From assembly GCA_910585395.1 (NCBI GenBank), contig CAJUCK010000001.1, positions 194,549 through 206,487 on the forward strand: a DNA stretch of 11,939 bases, given 5' to 3'. This DNA comes from an uncultured Lachnospiraceae bacterium (GTDB lineage: Bacteria; Bacillota; Clostridia; Lachnospirales; Lachnospiraceae). Positions 1-8,900 of the stretch are shown here, piece by piece. The notes beneath the pieces are model-generated. The model had not been told where the DNA came from and did no database searches. It was given only the letters and a program-made list of their open reading frames with translations. Position 1 is the stretch's first letter. Each line of letters begins with the position of its first letter. The translations under genes and the position numbers were made by a program.

Positions 1-1
1 C

Positions 2-424
2 AATCGTCAGGAAGAATGCTTCAATGATGTGTTGTTAAGAATCTGGCAGAACATATCCGACTTCGATGAAAGCAAGAATTCTTTTAAAAATTGGGCTGCG
101 GCAGTTACACGCTACCGAGCCATCGATTATCTGAGACAGTATCAGAGGGAGGTTGCAACGGTGGATATTGATGACACCGTGATTGTGAAAGAGGATCGCA
201 TATTGGCGAGAATGATTGAACGTGAACTTTCAGAGGAAGTGGAAATGATGCTGGATTCATTAAAACCTGTAGACAGGGAATTGTTCATGAAACTATATGT
301 GCAAGAACAGCCGATGGAACAGGTCAGCAGAGAGACCGGAATGAAGCAGGAGGTTATTTATAATCATTTGTCCCGGAGCAAGCGGAAACTCCGCAGGCAA
401 TTTCGAATAGAAAGAGGTGTGTGA
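2..424 (+). CDS. RNA polymerase sigma factor, sigma-70 family (ECF-like), 5'-truncated
   Basis: The reading frame is already open at base 2 and gives 140 residues before the TGA at 422-424. The true start lies upstream of the window, and the GTG at 29 is an internal valine. The visible part begins inside region 2: CFNDVLLRIWQN, then NSFKNWAAAVTRYRAIDYLRQ, which matches the sigma region 2.3-2.4 pattern (aromatic W, then R-x-x-AIDYLR) used for promoter melting and -10 recognition. The C-terminal part (LDSLKPVDRELFMKLYV ... QVSRETGMKQEVIYNHLSRSKRKLRR) is a region 4 helix-turn-helix for -35 binding. There is no region 3, as in ECF factors. These are usually about 160-190 residues, so some 25-45 residues are probably missing. 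The anti-sigma candidate starts 2 nt after the stop, so the two are almost certainly co-transcribed and translationally coupled. The target regulon cannot be read from this window. Confidence 0.9.
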   Translation, partial: NRQEECFNDVLLRIWQNISDFDESKNSFKNWAAAVTRYRAIDYLRQYQREVATVDIDDTVIVKEDRILARMIERELSEEVEMMLDSLKPVDRELFMKLYVQEQPMEQVSRETGMKQEVIYNHLSRSKRKLRRQFRIERGV

Positions 425-426
425 AT

Positions 427-1617
427 ATGGCTAAAACAATTTATCAACTATTAAATGATGTGGAAACGGATTTTTCGGAATATGAAAATACAGAATTGTC
501 TTCTGTAGAAAAAGAATATTTTAAATCAAAGATATTGATGGAGGTGAAAGGTATGAAGGCAGAAGAAAAGAAAAAGAACAGAAGAAACTGGAAGAAAGCT
601 GCGGGTGTGGCAGGCATGGCGGCAGCCTTTGCAATCGTAGTGGGAGCAGCTGGAATTGCGGTGAATCCTGTGTTGGCAAAGCAGCTTTTCAGCGGTGTTT
701 TTGGAACTTTGATTAACAATTCCGACGACGGTTACATTGGAGAAAAAGAGTTGTACACAAAGGTGGGAAAAAAAGCTGTGCCTATCCGGGAGGAATTAGA
801 GAAATATAAGGGTACGGGAGATTTTGTAACCACTGTAGAAAATAATGGCGTTACACTTTCTGTGTCAGACGTTTACTGTGACGGCAGTATTCTCTATTAT
901 ACTCTTGTGATAAGGACTGATAATGAGGATATTAACAAGGCAGAGGATGTTTGCACCTATCTTCAGGATGCTATGATGTGGTCCCCGGATGTTGAAAGAA
1001 ATGATGGAAGCAAAGTGCCAGTTTCCGGCGGAAGTCAGGGAACAGCCAAGAAGGCGGAGGATGGTTCTTATGTATTGATGGAAGAACTGGATCTGTATGG
1101 CGATACTGGAAGTTATTATGATAAACTTCAGCCTGGCGTAGATGATAATGTGATTGTGAACTATACCATGAGCGGATTGACAGGAATCCATTTAGATCCG
1201 AGCGATGTAGATGACAACGGCAACTTTAAAGAAACAGGCCGTGTAGAGGGTGAATGGAAACTGAGATTCCCAGTGACAGTTGATGTTTCTGACTATGAAA
1301 TCATAGAAGTTAATAAAGGGGATAATGGGATTATAGTGGAAGATGTTATCAGAACTGAAACAACTTTGATTGTCAAAGTGAATTATTCCGGTCACGCAAC
1401 AAAACCTCCTTATGATTACTCCGGCTGTCCTTCTGTAAGCATTAAAGACAGTGAAGGAAATTACCTTGATGGAATAGGAGGCGGAGGCGGAAACTTTACA
1501 ATCCAGGATAAGTTCCTCTATGACGGACAAAAAGACCTGATTGTAGAAGTTTCAGATTATATAAGTGAATCAGACACAAATGTATCGATTGCTGATATTC
1601 CGATTACACTTCCGTAA
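427..1617 (+). CDS. DUF4179-type membrane protein, probable anti-sigma factor
   Basis: This 396-residue protein begins at ATG 427. An AGAGGT ribosome binding site at 413-418 sits 8 nt away; the alternative GTG at 421 is too close to it. Residues 1-55 are cytoplasmic and charged (KGMKAEEKKKNRRNWKK just before the membrane). Residues about 58-80 form one transmembrane helix rich in Ala, Gly and Val. Residues 81-396 should be extracellular. The segment NPVLAKQLFSGVFGTL right after the helix is characteristic of DUF4179 proteins encoded next to ECF sigma factors. The rest looks like beta-rich sandwich domains, with a GGGGG stretch near residue 347 that may be a flexible loop. The inferred role is that the cytoplasmic N-terminus sequesters the sigma factor encoded just upstream and the outer domain senses an envelope signal. 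No protease site or ligand pocket can be identified. The family call comes from recalled patterns, and the anti-sigma role from position and topology. Confidence 0.8.
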   Translation: MAKTIYQLLNDVETDFSEYENTELSSVEKEYFKSKILMEVKGMKAEEKKKNRRNWKKAAGVAGMAAAFAIVVGAAGIAVNPVLAKQLFSGVFGTLINNSDDGYIGEKELYTKVGKKAVPIREELEKYKGTGDFVTTVENNGVTLSVSDVYCDGSILYYTLVIRTDNEDINKAEDVCTYLQDAMMWSPDVERNDGSKVPVSGGSQGTAKKAEDGSYVLMEELDLYGDTGSYYDKLQPGVDDNVIVNYTMSGLTGIHLDPSDVDDNGNFKETGRVEGEWKLRFPVTVDVSDYEIIEVNKGDNGIIVEDVIRTETTLIVKVNYSGHATKPPYDYSGCPSVSIKDSEGNYLDGIGGGGGNFTIQDKFLYDGQKDLIVEVSDYISESDTNVSIADIPITLP

Positions 1618-1661
1618 GCTGCAAATATGAAATATCGGCGGTAAGAAAGCGATAGTATGTC

Positions 1662-1706
1662 TACAGCGGGAAAGCATTATGCTTTCCTGCTGTATTTGAT
1701 TTTTCT
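1662..1706 (+). terminator. Intrinsic terminator of the sigma/anti-sigma unit
   Basis: A 14-bp stem pairs TACAGCGGGAAAGC (1662-1675) with GCTTTCCTGCTGTA (1681-1694), with a single G-U wobble. The loop is ATTAT, and a T-rich tail (TTGATTTTTCT) follows. It lies 45 bp after the anti-sigma stop codon and isolates that unit from rpoB. Confidence 0.9.
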
Positions 1707-1752
1707 ATAGAAAAGGCCTCGATGCGATATAACATTAAAAACAGAGGAAGAC

Positions 1753-1809
1753 ATGAGACATTTTTCAACTCCAGAATATCATACTCCAAAATTGGAGTTA
1801 GAAGAGTGA
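1753..1809 (+). CDS. Doubtful 18-codon small ORF
   Basis: ATG at 1753 opens an 18-codon frame, MRHFSTPEYHTPKLELEE, ending at TGA 1807-1809. A purine-rich AGAGGAAG (1743-1750) lies just upstream, with GAGG 5 nt from the ATG. A TATAAC hexamer (1728-1733) could be a -10 box, but no good -35 accompanies it. The frame sits after the sigma/anti-sigma terminator and before the rpoB promoter, and overlaps the 1783-1798 inverted repeat. I do not recognise the peptide. It contains an imperfect duplication (S-T-P-E, H-T-P-K) that matches a repeated ACTCCA in the DNA. Frames this short occur by chance, so the call rests only on the start context. Confidence 0.18.
   Translation: MRHFSTPEYHTPKLELEE
1783..1798. 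repeat. Short inverted repeat upstream of the rpoB promoter
   Basis: Arms ACTCCAA (1783-1789) and TTGGAGT (1792-1798) are separated by AA. A further AACTCCA at 1777-1783 can also pair with TGGAGTT (1793-1799). The element ends 34 bp before the rpoB -35 box, a position suitable for a regulator. No known operator is recognised. Confidence 0.4.
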
Positions 1810-1832
1810 CTGTCATTTATGGAAAGTTTTTC

Positions 1833-1862
1833 TTGACAGGCATTTGGTGATTGTGCTATCAT
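1833..1862 (+). promoter_or_regulatory. Promoter of rpoBC (sigma-A type, extended -10)
   Basis: A perfect -35 TTGACA (1833-1838) and a -10 TATCAT (1857-1862) are separated by 18 bp. TG-C directly before the -10 (1854-1856) makes it an extended -10. An A/T-rich run (AAAGTTTTTC) just upstream of the -35 could act as an UP-like element. Transcription should start near 1869, leaving a leader of about 120 nt before rpoB. It is the only strong promoter seen between the upstream terminator and rpoB. Confidence 0.8.
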
Positions 1863-1903
1863 ATAGGGTGCACTATTATGGTGACGTGTACTTATTGTCA
1901 GGC

Positions 1904-1939
1904 AGCTATATCAGAGGGAACATAGTTTCTGATATAGCT
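1904..1939 (+). promoter_or_regulatory. rpoB 5' leader hairpin
   Basis: A perfect 12-bp stem, AGCTATATCAGA (1904-1915) with TCTGATATAGCT (1928-1939), closes a 12-nt loop GGGAACATAGTT inside the predicted rpoB leader. Only TTTT follows (1939-1942) and then GGCAG, so it is a poor terminator by itself. It could be an mRNA stabiliser, an RNase III-type processing site, a weak attenuator or a protein-binding site. I do not recognise it as a known leader family such as the L10 leader. The structure is visible; its role is not. Confidence 0.6.
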
Positions 1940-1992
1940 TTTGGCAGATTAGAAGGATTCTTGAAAATATAAAAACGAGAGGTGAAACGTCA

Positions 1993-4900
1993 ATGGAGAA
2001 AAACAGAATACGTCCGATTAAAGCAGGAAAAAGCGTTCGTATGAGTTACTCGCGACAAAAGGAAGTATTAGAAATGCCGAACCTGATTGAGGTTCAGAAG
2101 AATTCCTACAACTGGTTTATCAACGAAGGGTTGAAAGAGGTATTTGCTGACATTTCCCCCATCGCAGATTACAGCGGACAGTTAAGTCTGGAATTCGTTG
2201 GTTTTACGCTGTGTGAGAGTGATGTAAAATATTCAATTGCAGAATGCAAAGAAAGAGATGCGACTTATGCAGCTCCCCTAAAAGTAAAAGTCAGATTTTA
2301 CAATAAAGAAGCAGTTGAAGAAGTCAAGGACTATGAGATCTTCATGGGCGATTTACCACTTATGACAGAGACAGGAACCTTCGTAATCAACGGTGCAGAA
2401 CGTGTTATCGTCAGTCAGTTGGTACGTTCGCCTGGCATATATTATGGGATTGCACATGATAAAGTGGGTAAGACCCTGTATTCCTGCACAGTAATTCCCA
2501 ATCGAGGCGCATGGCTGGAATATGAGACGGATTCCAATGATGTATTTTATGTGCGCGTAGACAGAACCAGAAAGGTTCCTGTTACAGTTTTAATTCGAGC
2601 ACTTGGCATCGGCACCAATCAGGAGATTATTGACCTGTTTGGAGAGGAACCTAAAATTACTGCCAGCTTTGGCAAGGATGTCGCCACTAATTACCATGAA
2701 GGTCTGCTGGAACTTTATAAGAAGATTCGTCCAGGAGAGCCTCTTACTGTGGAAAGCGCAGAGAGTCTTATCAACGCAATGTTTTTTGATCCCAGGCGCT
2801 ATGATCTGGCAAAAGTGGGCAGATATAAATTTAATAAGAAGCTGGCGCTTAAGAACCGTATTAGCGGACAGGTTCTGGCAGAAGATGTGGTGGATGCCTC
2901 TACAGGTGAGATCATTGCAGAGCAGGGCGCTTTGGTAGACCGTGACCTTGCGGATGCCATTCAGAATGCGGCAGTTCCATTTGTCTGGATTCAGGGTGAA
3001 GAACGCAATATTAAAGTACTGTCCAATCTTATGGTAGATGTGACAAATTATGTAGAAATTGACAGGGAAGAAGCCAGAAAATTAGGTATTACAGAATTAG
3101 TATATTACCCTGTTTTGGAGAAAATATTAGAAGAAAATGACAGTCTGGACGATATAAAAGATGCACTGCACAGAAATGCGGTGGATTTGATACCGAAACA
3201 TATCACCAGAGAAGATATTATCGCTTCTATTAATTATAATATGCATTTAGAATATGGCCTTGGAAACAGTGACGATATTGATCATTTGGGCAACCGCCGT
3301 ATTCGCGCGGTGGGTGAGCTGCTGCAGAATCAGTATAGAATCGGACTTTCCAGAATGGAACGTGTGGTTCGTGAGCGAATGACTACTCAAGACCTGCAGG
3401 GAATCTCTCCTCAGAGTTTGATCAATATTAAACCAGTGACAGCGGCAGTGAAGGAATTCTTTGGTTCCTCCCAGCTATCTCAGTTTATGGACCAGAATAA
3501 CCCGCTGGGCGAACTGACACACAAGAGGCGTCTGTCGGCATTGGGACCAGGAGGTCTGTCCAGAGACCGTGCCGGCTTTGAGGTGCGTGACGTGCATTAT
3601 TCTCATTATGGAAGAATGTGCCCCATTGAGACGCCTGAAGGACCGAATATTGGTTTGATTAACTCTCTTGCAACGTATGCAAGAATTAACGAATATGGTT
3701 TTGTGGAAGCGCCTTACCGAAAGATAGATAAATCAGATCCTCAGAATCCACGGGTAACAGATGAGGTAGTCTATATGACGGCAGATGAAGAGGATAATTA
3801 CCATGTAGCACAGGCGAACGAAGCTTTGGATGCTGAAGGGCGCTTTGTAAGAAATTCTGTGTCAGGCCGTTACCGTGAAGAGACGCAGGAATATGAAAAA
3901 GCTATGTTTGATTATATGGACGTCTCTCCGAAAATGGTGTTCTCTGTGGCTACAGCCTTGATTCCGTTCCTGGAAAATGATGATGCCAACCGTGCGCTGA
4001 TGGGATCTAACATGCAGCGTCAGGCTGTTCCGCTTCTCACTACGGAACCTCCGGCAGTGGGAACAGGCATGGAGACCAAGGCAGCAGTGGATTCCGGTGT
4101 ATGCGTGCTTGCAAGACATGCAGGTGTGGTAGAACGGGCAATTTCCAATGAAATTACAATAAAGACAGAAGATGGAAAACGTGATGTTTATAAATTGACG
4201 AAATTTTCACGAAGCAACCAGTCTAACTGTTATAATCAGAGACCCATTGTGTTTAAAGGAGATAAAGTGGAAAAGGGACAGGTGATTGCTGATGGACCGT
4301 CCACTTCTAATGGAGAACTTGCACTGGGCAAAAATCCGCTGATTGGATTTATGACATGGGAAGGCTACAACTATGAGGATGCGGTTTTGCTGAGTGAGAG
4401 ACTGGTGCAGGAGGATGTTTATACTTCTGTCCATATTGAAGAATATGAAGCAGAGGCACGTGATACGAAGCTGGGACCAGAGGAAATCACCAGAGATGTT
4501 CCCGGTGTTGGAGATGATGCGTTAAAAGATCTGGATGAAAGAGGCATTATCCGTATCGGAGCCGAGGTTCGTGCAGGTGATATTCTGGTAGGAAAGGTAA
4601 CACCGAAGGGAGAGACAGAACTTACAGCTGAGGAACGTCTTCTCCGCGCTATTTTCGGTGAAAAGGCAAGAGAGGTAAGAGATACTTCTTTGAAAGTACC
4701 GCATGGAGAGTATGGTATCGTAGTGGATGCCAAGGTATTCACCAGAGACAATGGAGATGAATTATCGCCGGGAGTCAATCAGGCAGTCCGCATTTATATC
4801 GCCCAGAAGCGTAAAATTTCCGTGGGTGACAAGATGGCCGGACGTCATGGTAATAAGGGTGTGGTTTCCAGAGTGCTTCCCGTGGAGGATATGCCGTTTC

Positions 4901-5862
4901 TGCCAAACGGACGCCCTTTGGATATTGTGCTGAACCCGCTGGGTGTGCCGTCGCGTATGAATATCGGGCAGGTGCTTGAAATTCATCTGAGTCTGGCTGC
5001 AAAGGCGCTTGGATTTAATATTGCAACTCCGGTATTTGACGGAGCCAACGAGAATGATATTATGGATACCCTGGATCTGGCAAATGACTATGTGAACCTT
5101 TCCTGGGAAGAATTTGAACAGAAATATAAACAGGATCTGCTGCCTGAAGTGATGGAATACCTGTCTGAGAACCGGGAGCACCGGGAAGTATGGAAAGGGG
5201 TGCCTCTGTCAAGAGACGGTAAAGTAAGGCTGCGCGACGGAAGAACTGGAGAATATTTTGACAGTCTGGTAACTATCGGACACATGCATTATCTCAAGCT
5301 GCATCATTTGGTAGACGATAAGATCCATGCCCGTTCTACAGGACCGTACTCTCTGGTGACCCAGCAGCCTCTGGGCGGTAAGGCACAGTTCGGAGGACAG
5401 CGTTTTGGAGAGATGGAGGTTTGGGCGCTGGAAGCATATGGCGCGTCTTATACCTTACAGGAAATTCTGACAGTGAAGTCTGACGATGTAATTGGACGTG
5501 TGAAGACCTATGAAGCCATTATCAAGGGTGACAATATTCCGAAACCAGGTATCCCGGAATCCTTTAAGGTACTGTTAAAGGAGCTTCAGTCATTGGGTCT
5601 GGATGTGAAGGTTCTGGATGAAAATAGAGAAGAGATAGAACTTATGGAAACCAGTGAATATGGCAATACAGACTTGAATTCCATTATTGCAGGAGACAGG
5701 AATTTTGCTTTTGAAGAGGAAGAATCCTTCGGGGCAATGGGCTTTAGCAAGCAGGAATTTAATGAGGACAGCGAAGAACTGGTGGATATAGAAGATGATG
5801 AGGAAGAAGAAGCATTAGAACTTGAGGACGATTTCGCCGACTTTGATGATGTTCTCCAATAG
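1993..5862 (+). CDS. rpoB: DNA-directed RNA polymerase subunit beta
   Basis: This 1289-residue protein is the beta subunit of core RNA polymerase; with beta' it forms the catalytic cleft. The start at ATG 1993 has GAGAGGTG (1977-1984) 8 nt upstream. Landmarks are QLVRSPGIYY (about 142), the rifampicin-binding cluster GSSQLSQFMDQNN to RRLSALGPGG (491-520), NYEDAVLLSERL with E795 and D796 near the active site, GDKMAGRHGNKG with K947 and K955 lining it, and the conserved C-terminal block DDKIHARSTGPYS to LQEILTVKSDD. D500, H510 and S515 (E. coli 516, 526, 531) are the sensitive-type residues, so rifampicin sensitivity is predicted. Compared with Bacillus RpoB (about 1193 residues) it has roughly 40 extra residues near 1032-1072 and a longer, acidic C-terminal tail (1257-1289). 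rpoC follows after 42 bp without a terminator, so the two form an operon. Confidence 0.99.
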   Translation: MEKNRIRPIKAGKSVRMSYSRQKEVLEMPNLIEVQKNSYNWFINEGLKEVFADISPIADYSGQLSLEFVGFTLCESDVKYSIAECKERDATYAAPLKVKVRFYNKEAVEEVKDYEIFMGDLPLMTETGTFVINGAERVIVSQLVRSPGIYYGIAHDKVGKTLYSCTVIPNRGAWLEYETDSNDVFYVRVDRTRKVPVTVLIRALGIGTNQEIIDLFGEEPKITASFGKDVATNYHEGLLELYKKIRPGEPLTVESAESLINAMFFDPRRYDLAKVGRYKFNKKLALKNRISGQVLAEDVVDASTGEIIAEQGALVDRDLADAIQNAAVPFVWIQGEERNIKVLSNLMVDVTNYVEIDREEARKLGITELVYYPVLEKILEENDSLDDIKDALHRNAVDLIPKHITREDIIASINYNMHLEYGLGNSDDIDHLGNRRIRAVGELLQNQYRIGLSRMERVVRERMTTQDLQGISPQSLINIKPVTAAVKEFFGSSQLSQFMDQNNPLGELTHKRRLSALGPGGLSRDRAGFEVRDVHYSHYGRMCPIETPEGPNIGLINSLATYARINEYGFVEAPYRKIDKSDPQNPRVTDEVVYMTADEEDNYHVAQANEALDAEGRFVRNSVSGRYREETQEYEKAMFDYMDVSPKMVFSVATALIPFLENDDANRALMGSNMQRQAVPLLTTEPPAVGTGMETKAAVDSGVCVLARHAGVVERAISNEITIKTEDGKRDVYKLTKFSRSNQSNCYNQRPIVFKGDKVEKGQVIADGPSTSNGELALGKNPLIGFMTWEGYNYEDAVLLSERLVQEDVYTSVHIEEYEAEARDTKLGPEEITRDVPGVGDDALKDLDERGIIRIGAEVRAGDILVGKVTPKGETELTAEERLLRAIFGEKAREVRDTSLKVPHGEYGIVVDAKVFTRDNGDELSPGVNQAVRIYIAQKRKISVGDKMAGRHGNKGVVSRVLPVEDMPFLPNGRPLDIVLNPLGVPSRMNIGQVLEIHLSLAAKALGFNIATPVFDGANENDIMDTLDLANDYVNLSWEEFEQKYKQDLLPEVMEYLSENREHREVWKGVPLSRDGKVRLRDGRTGEYFDSLVTIGHMHYLKLHHLVDDKIHARSTGPYSLVTQQPLGGKAQFGGQRFGEMEVWALEAYGASYTLQEILTVKSDDVIGRVKTYEAIIKGDNIPKPGIPESFKVLLKELQSLGLDVKVLDENREEIELMETSEYGNTDLNSIIAGDRNFAFEEEESFGAMGFSKQEFNEDSEELVDIEDDEEEEALELEDDFADFDDVLQ

Positions 5863-5904
5863 GGAACGCTCCGCGAAGAGAGAATAGAAGAAGGGAGAAT
5901 CACA

Positions 5905-8900
5905 ATGCCAGAAGCAATGAATAAAGAGAAGTACCAGCCAATTACCTTTGATGCCATCAAAATTGGCCTGGCGTCACCAGAGAAGATTCGTGAATGGTCC
6001 AGAGGCGAGGTAAAGAAGCCGGAGACCATTAATTATAGAACCCTGAAACCGGAAAAAGACGGCTTGTTTTGTGAGAAAATTTTCGGGCCCAGCAAAGACT
6101 GGGAATGTCATTGCGGCAAATATAAGAAAATCCGCTATAAAGGCGTTGTCTGCGACCGGTGCGGGGTGGAAATTACCAAGGCAAGCGTGCGCCGTGAGCG
6201 CATGGGCCATATAGAACTTGCTGCTCCGGTATCTCATATCTGGTATTTCAAAGGAATACCCAGCCGTATGGGATTGATTCTGGACCTGTCCCCCAGAACA
6301 CTGGAAAAGGTGCTGTATTTTGCCTCCTACATTGTATTGGATAAGGGAGGCAGCGACCTGCAGTATAAACAGGTATTGTCAGAATCAGAATATCAGGAAG
6401 CAAGAGAGAAGTTTGGAAATGATTTTCGGGTAGGAATGGGAGCAGAATCCATCAAGGAACTGCTGGAAGCCATCGATCTGGAAAAAGATGCAGTGGAGTT
6501 AAAGACAGCGCTGCGGGATGCAACCGGCCAGAAACGTGCGCGCATTATCAAGCGTCTTGAGGTTGTAGAGGCGTTTCGTGGTTCTGGAAATAAGCCAGAA
6601 TGGATGATTATGGACGTGATTCCCGTGATTCCTCCAGATCTGCGTCCTATGGTTCAGCTGGATGGCGGGCGTTTTGCAACTTCCGATTTAAACGACCTGT
6701 ACCGCCGTATTATCAATCGAAATAACCGTCTGCGCCGCCTTTTAGAGCTGGGTGCGCCAGATATTATTGTAAGAAATGAAAAAAGAATGCTGCAGGAAGC
6801 CGTGGATGCCTTGATTGATAATGGAAGAAGAGGGCGTCCGGTAACTGGACCTGGCAACCGTGCGCTGAAATCATTGTCTGATATGTTGAAAGGTAAGTCT
6901 GGACGTTTCCGCCAGAATTTGCTGGGTAAGCGTGTAGATTATTCTGGCCGTTCTGTTATCGTGGTGGGACCAGAACTGAAAATTTATCAGTGCGGTCTCC
7001 CCAAAGAGATGGCAATTGAACTGTTTAAGCCCTTTGTTATGAAGGAACTGGTTTGCAATGGGACGGCGCATAACATTAAGAGCGCCAAAAAGATGGTAGA
7101 ACGTCTGCAGTCAGAGGTTTGGGATGTGTTAGAGGAAGTTATTAAAGAGCATCCGGTTATGCTCAATCGTGCTCCCACCCTGCACAGACTGGGAATTCAG
7201 GCATTTGAGCCGATTCTGGTAGAGGGCAAGGCTATCAAGCTTCATCCTCTGGTATGTACTGCTTTTAATGCTGACTTTGACGGTGATCAGATGGCGGTGC
7301 ATCTGCCATTGTCTGTGGAAGCACAGTCTGAATGCAGATTTCTGCTGCTGTCCCCCAATAACCTGTTAAAGCCTTCAGACGGCGGTCCAGTGGCGGTGCC
7401 TTCTCAGGATATGGTGCTGGGTATCTATTATCTGACACAGGAACGTGCAGGAGCGCTGGGAGAGGGCAAATTCTTTAAGAATGTAAATGAAGCTATTCTG
7501 GCTTATGAGAATGACGCCTTGACTCTGCACTCCAGAATTACAGCGCGTATGAGCCGTACTATGCCCGACGGTGAGGTGATTACCGGAAATGTGGAATCTA
7601 CTCTGGGACGATTTATTTTTAATGAAATTCTTCCTCAGGATTTAGGATTTGTAGACCGCAGCAAACCGGAGGACCGCTTAAAGCTGGAAGTAGATTTCCA
7701 TGTAGGAAAAAAAGGTCTCAAACAGATTTTGGAAAAAGTTATCAATATCCATGGAGCTACAAAGACAGCCGAGGTGCTGGACGATATTAAATCCATGGGA
7801 TATAAATATTCTACCCGTGCGGCGATGACAGTGTCCATTTCCGATATGACAGTGCCGGCAAAGAAGCCGGAATTGATTAAACATGCACAGGATACAGTAG
7901 ATAAGATTACAAGAAATTACAAGCGCGGACTGATTACTGAGGAAGAGAGATACAAGGAAGTTGTTGAGACTTGGAAAGAGACGGACGACATTCTGACACA
8001 TGAGCTGCTCAGTGGTCTGGATAAATACAATAATATTTATATGATGGCGGATTCCGGAGCCCGTGGTTCTGACAAGCAGATTAAGCAGCTTGCCGGCATG
8101 CGTGGTTTGATGGCAGATACAACAGGACGTACCATCGAGCTGCCGATTAAATCGAATTTCCGTGAAGGGCTTGACGTACTGGAGTATTTCATGTCTGCAC
8201 ATGGAGCACGTAAGGGTCTTTCTGACACAGCATTGCGTACAGCAGACTCAGGATATCTGACCAGACGTCTGGTAGATGTATCTCAGGAGCTGATTATCCG
8301 CGATATTGACTGCTGCGAAGGAAAGCCAGCGCCTGGTATGTATGTAAAGGCATTTATGGATGGAAAAGAAGAGATTGAGAGTCTGGAAGAACGAATTACA
8401 GGACGTTTCTCCTGCGAAACTATCTGCGATGCAGAAGGCAATGTTCTGGTAAAAGCAAACCATATGATTACGCCCAGGCGTGCAGCGCTTGTTATGAGCA
8501 AAGGCGTCAATTCTAAGGGTGAACCATTAAACAGGGTAAAGATTCGTACAGTTTTAACCTGCCGTTCCCATAATGGGATCTGTGCAAAATGCTACGGCGC
8601 CAATATGGCTACCGGTCAGGCAGTGCAGGTAGGTGAGTCTGTAGGTATCATCGCAGCGCAGTCTATCGGTGAGCCAGGTACCCAGCTTACCATGCGGACC
8701 TTCCATACAGGCGGTGTGGCAGGTAACGATATCACACAGGGTCTTCCTCGTGTGGAAGAACTTTTTGAGGCACGTAAGCCTAAGGGACTTGCGATTATCA
8801 CAGAGTTTGCAGGTATTGCTACAATTAAAGACAGTAAGAAGAAGCGTGAAATTATCGTCACCAACGAGGAGACGGGAGAGAGTAAGGCATATCTGATCCC

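Larger units (their letters stand above)
1618..1992. other. Intergenic region between the sigma/anti-sigma unit and rpoB
   Basis: These 375 bp without a confident gene hold, in order: an intrinsic terminator (1662-1706), a doubtful 18-codon ORF (1753-1809), a 7-bp-arm inverted repeat (1783-1798), a near-consensus promoter (1833-1862), and the rpoB leader with a 12-bp perfect hairpin (1904-1939) and ribosome binding site (1978-1984). Genes for L10 and L7/L12, which precede rpoB in many bacteria, are absent here. Confidence 0.8.

Noticed and set aside
29..31. GTG at 29 as start of the sigma factor
   Set aside because: The frame is open to the window edge and the upstream codons continue conserved region 2 sequence; no ribosome binding site precedes the GTG. 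It is an internal valine.
421..426. GTG at 421 as start of the anti-sigma candidate
   Set aside because: It is only about 2 nt from the AGAGGT site, whereas ATG 427 has normal spacing.
3461..3552. Possible rifampicin-resistance substitutions in RpoB
   Set aside because: The cluster at residues 491-520 has the sensitive-type residues at D500, H510 and S515 and matches the common bacterial sequence.
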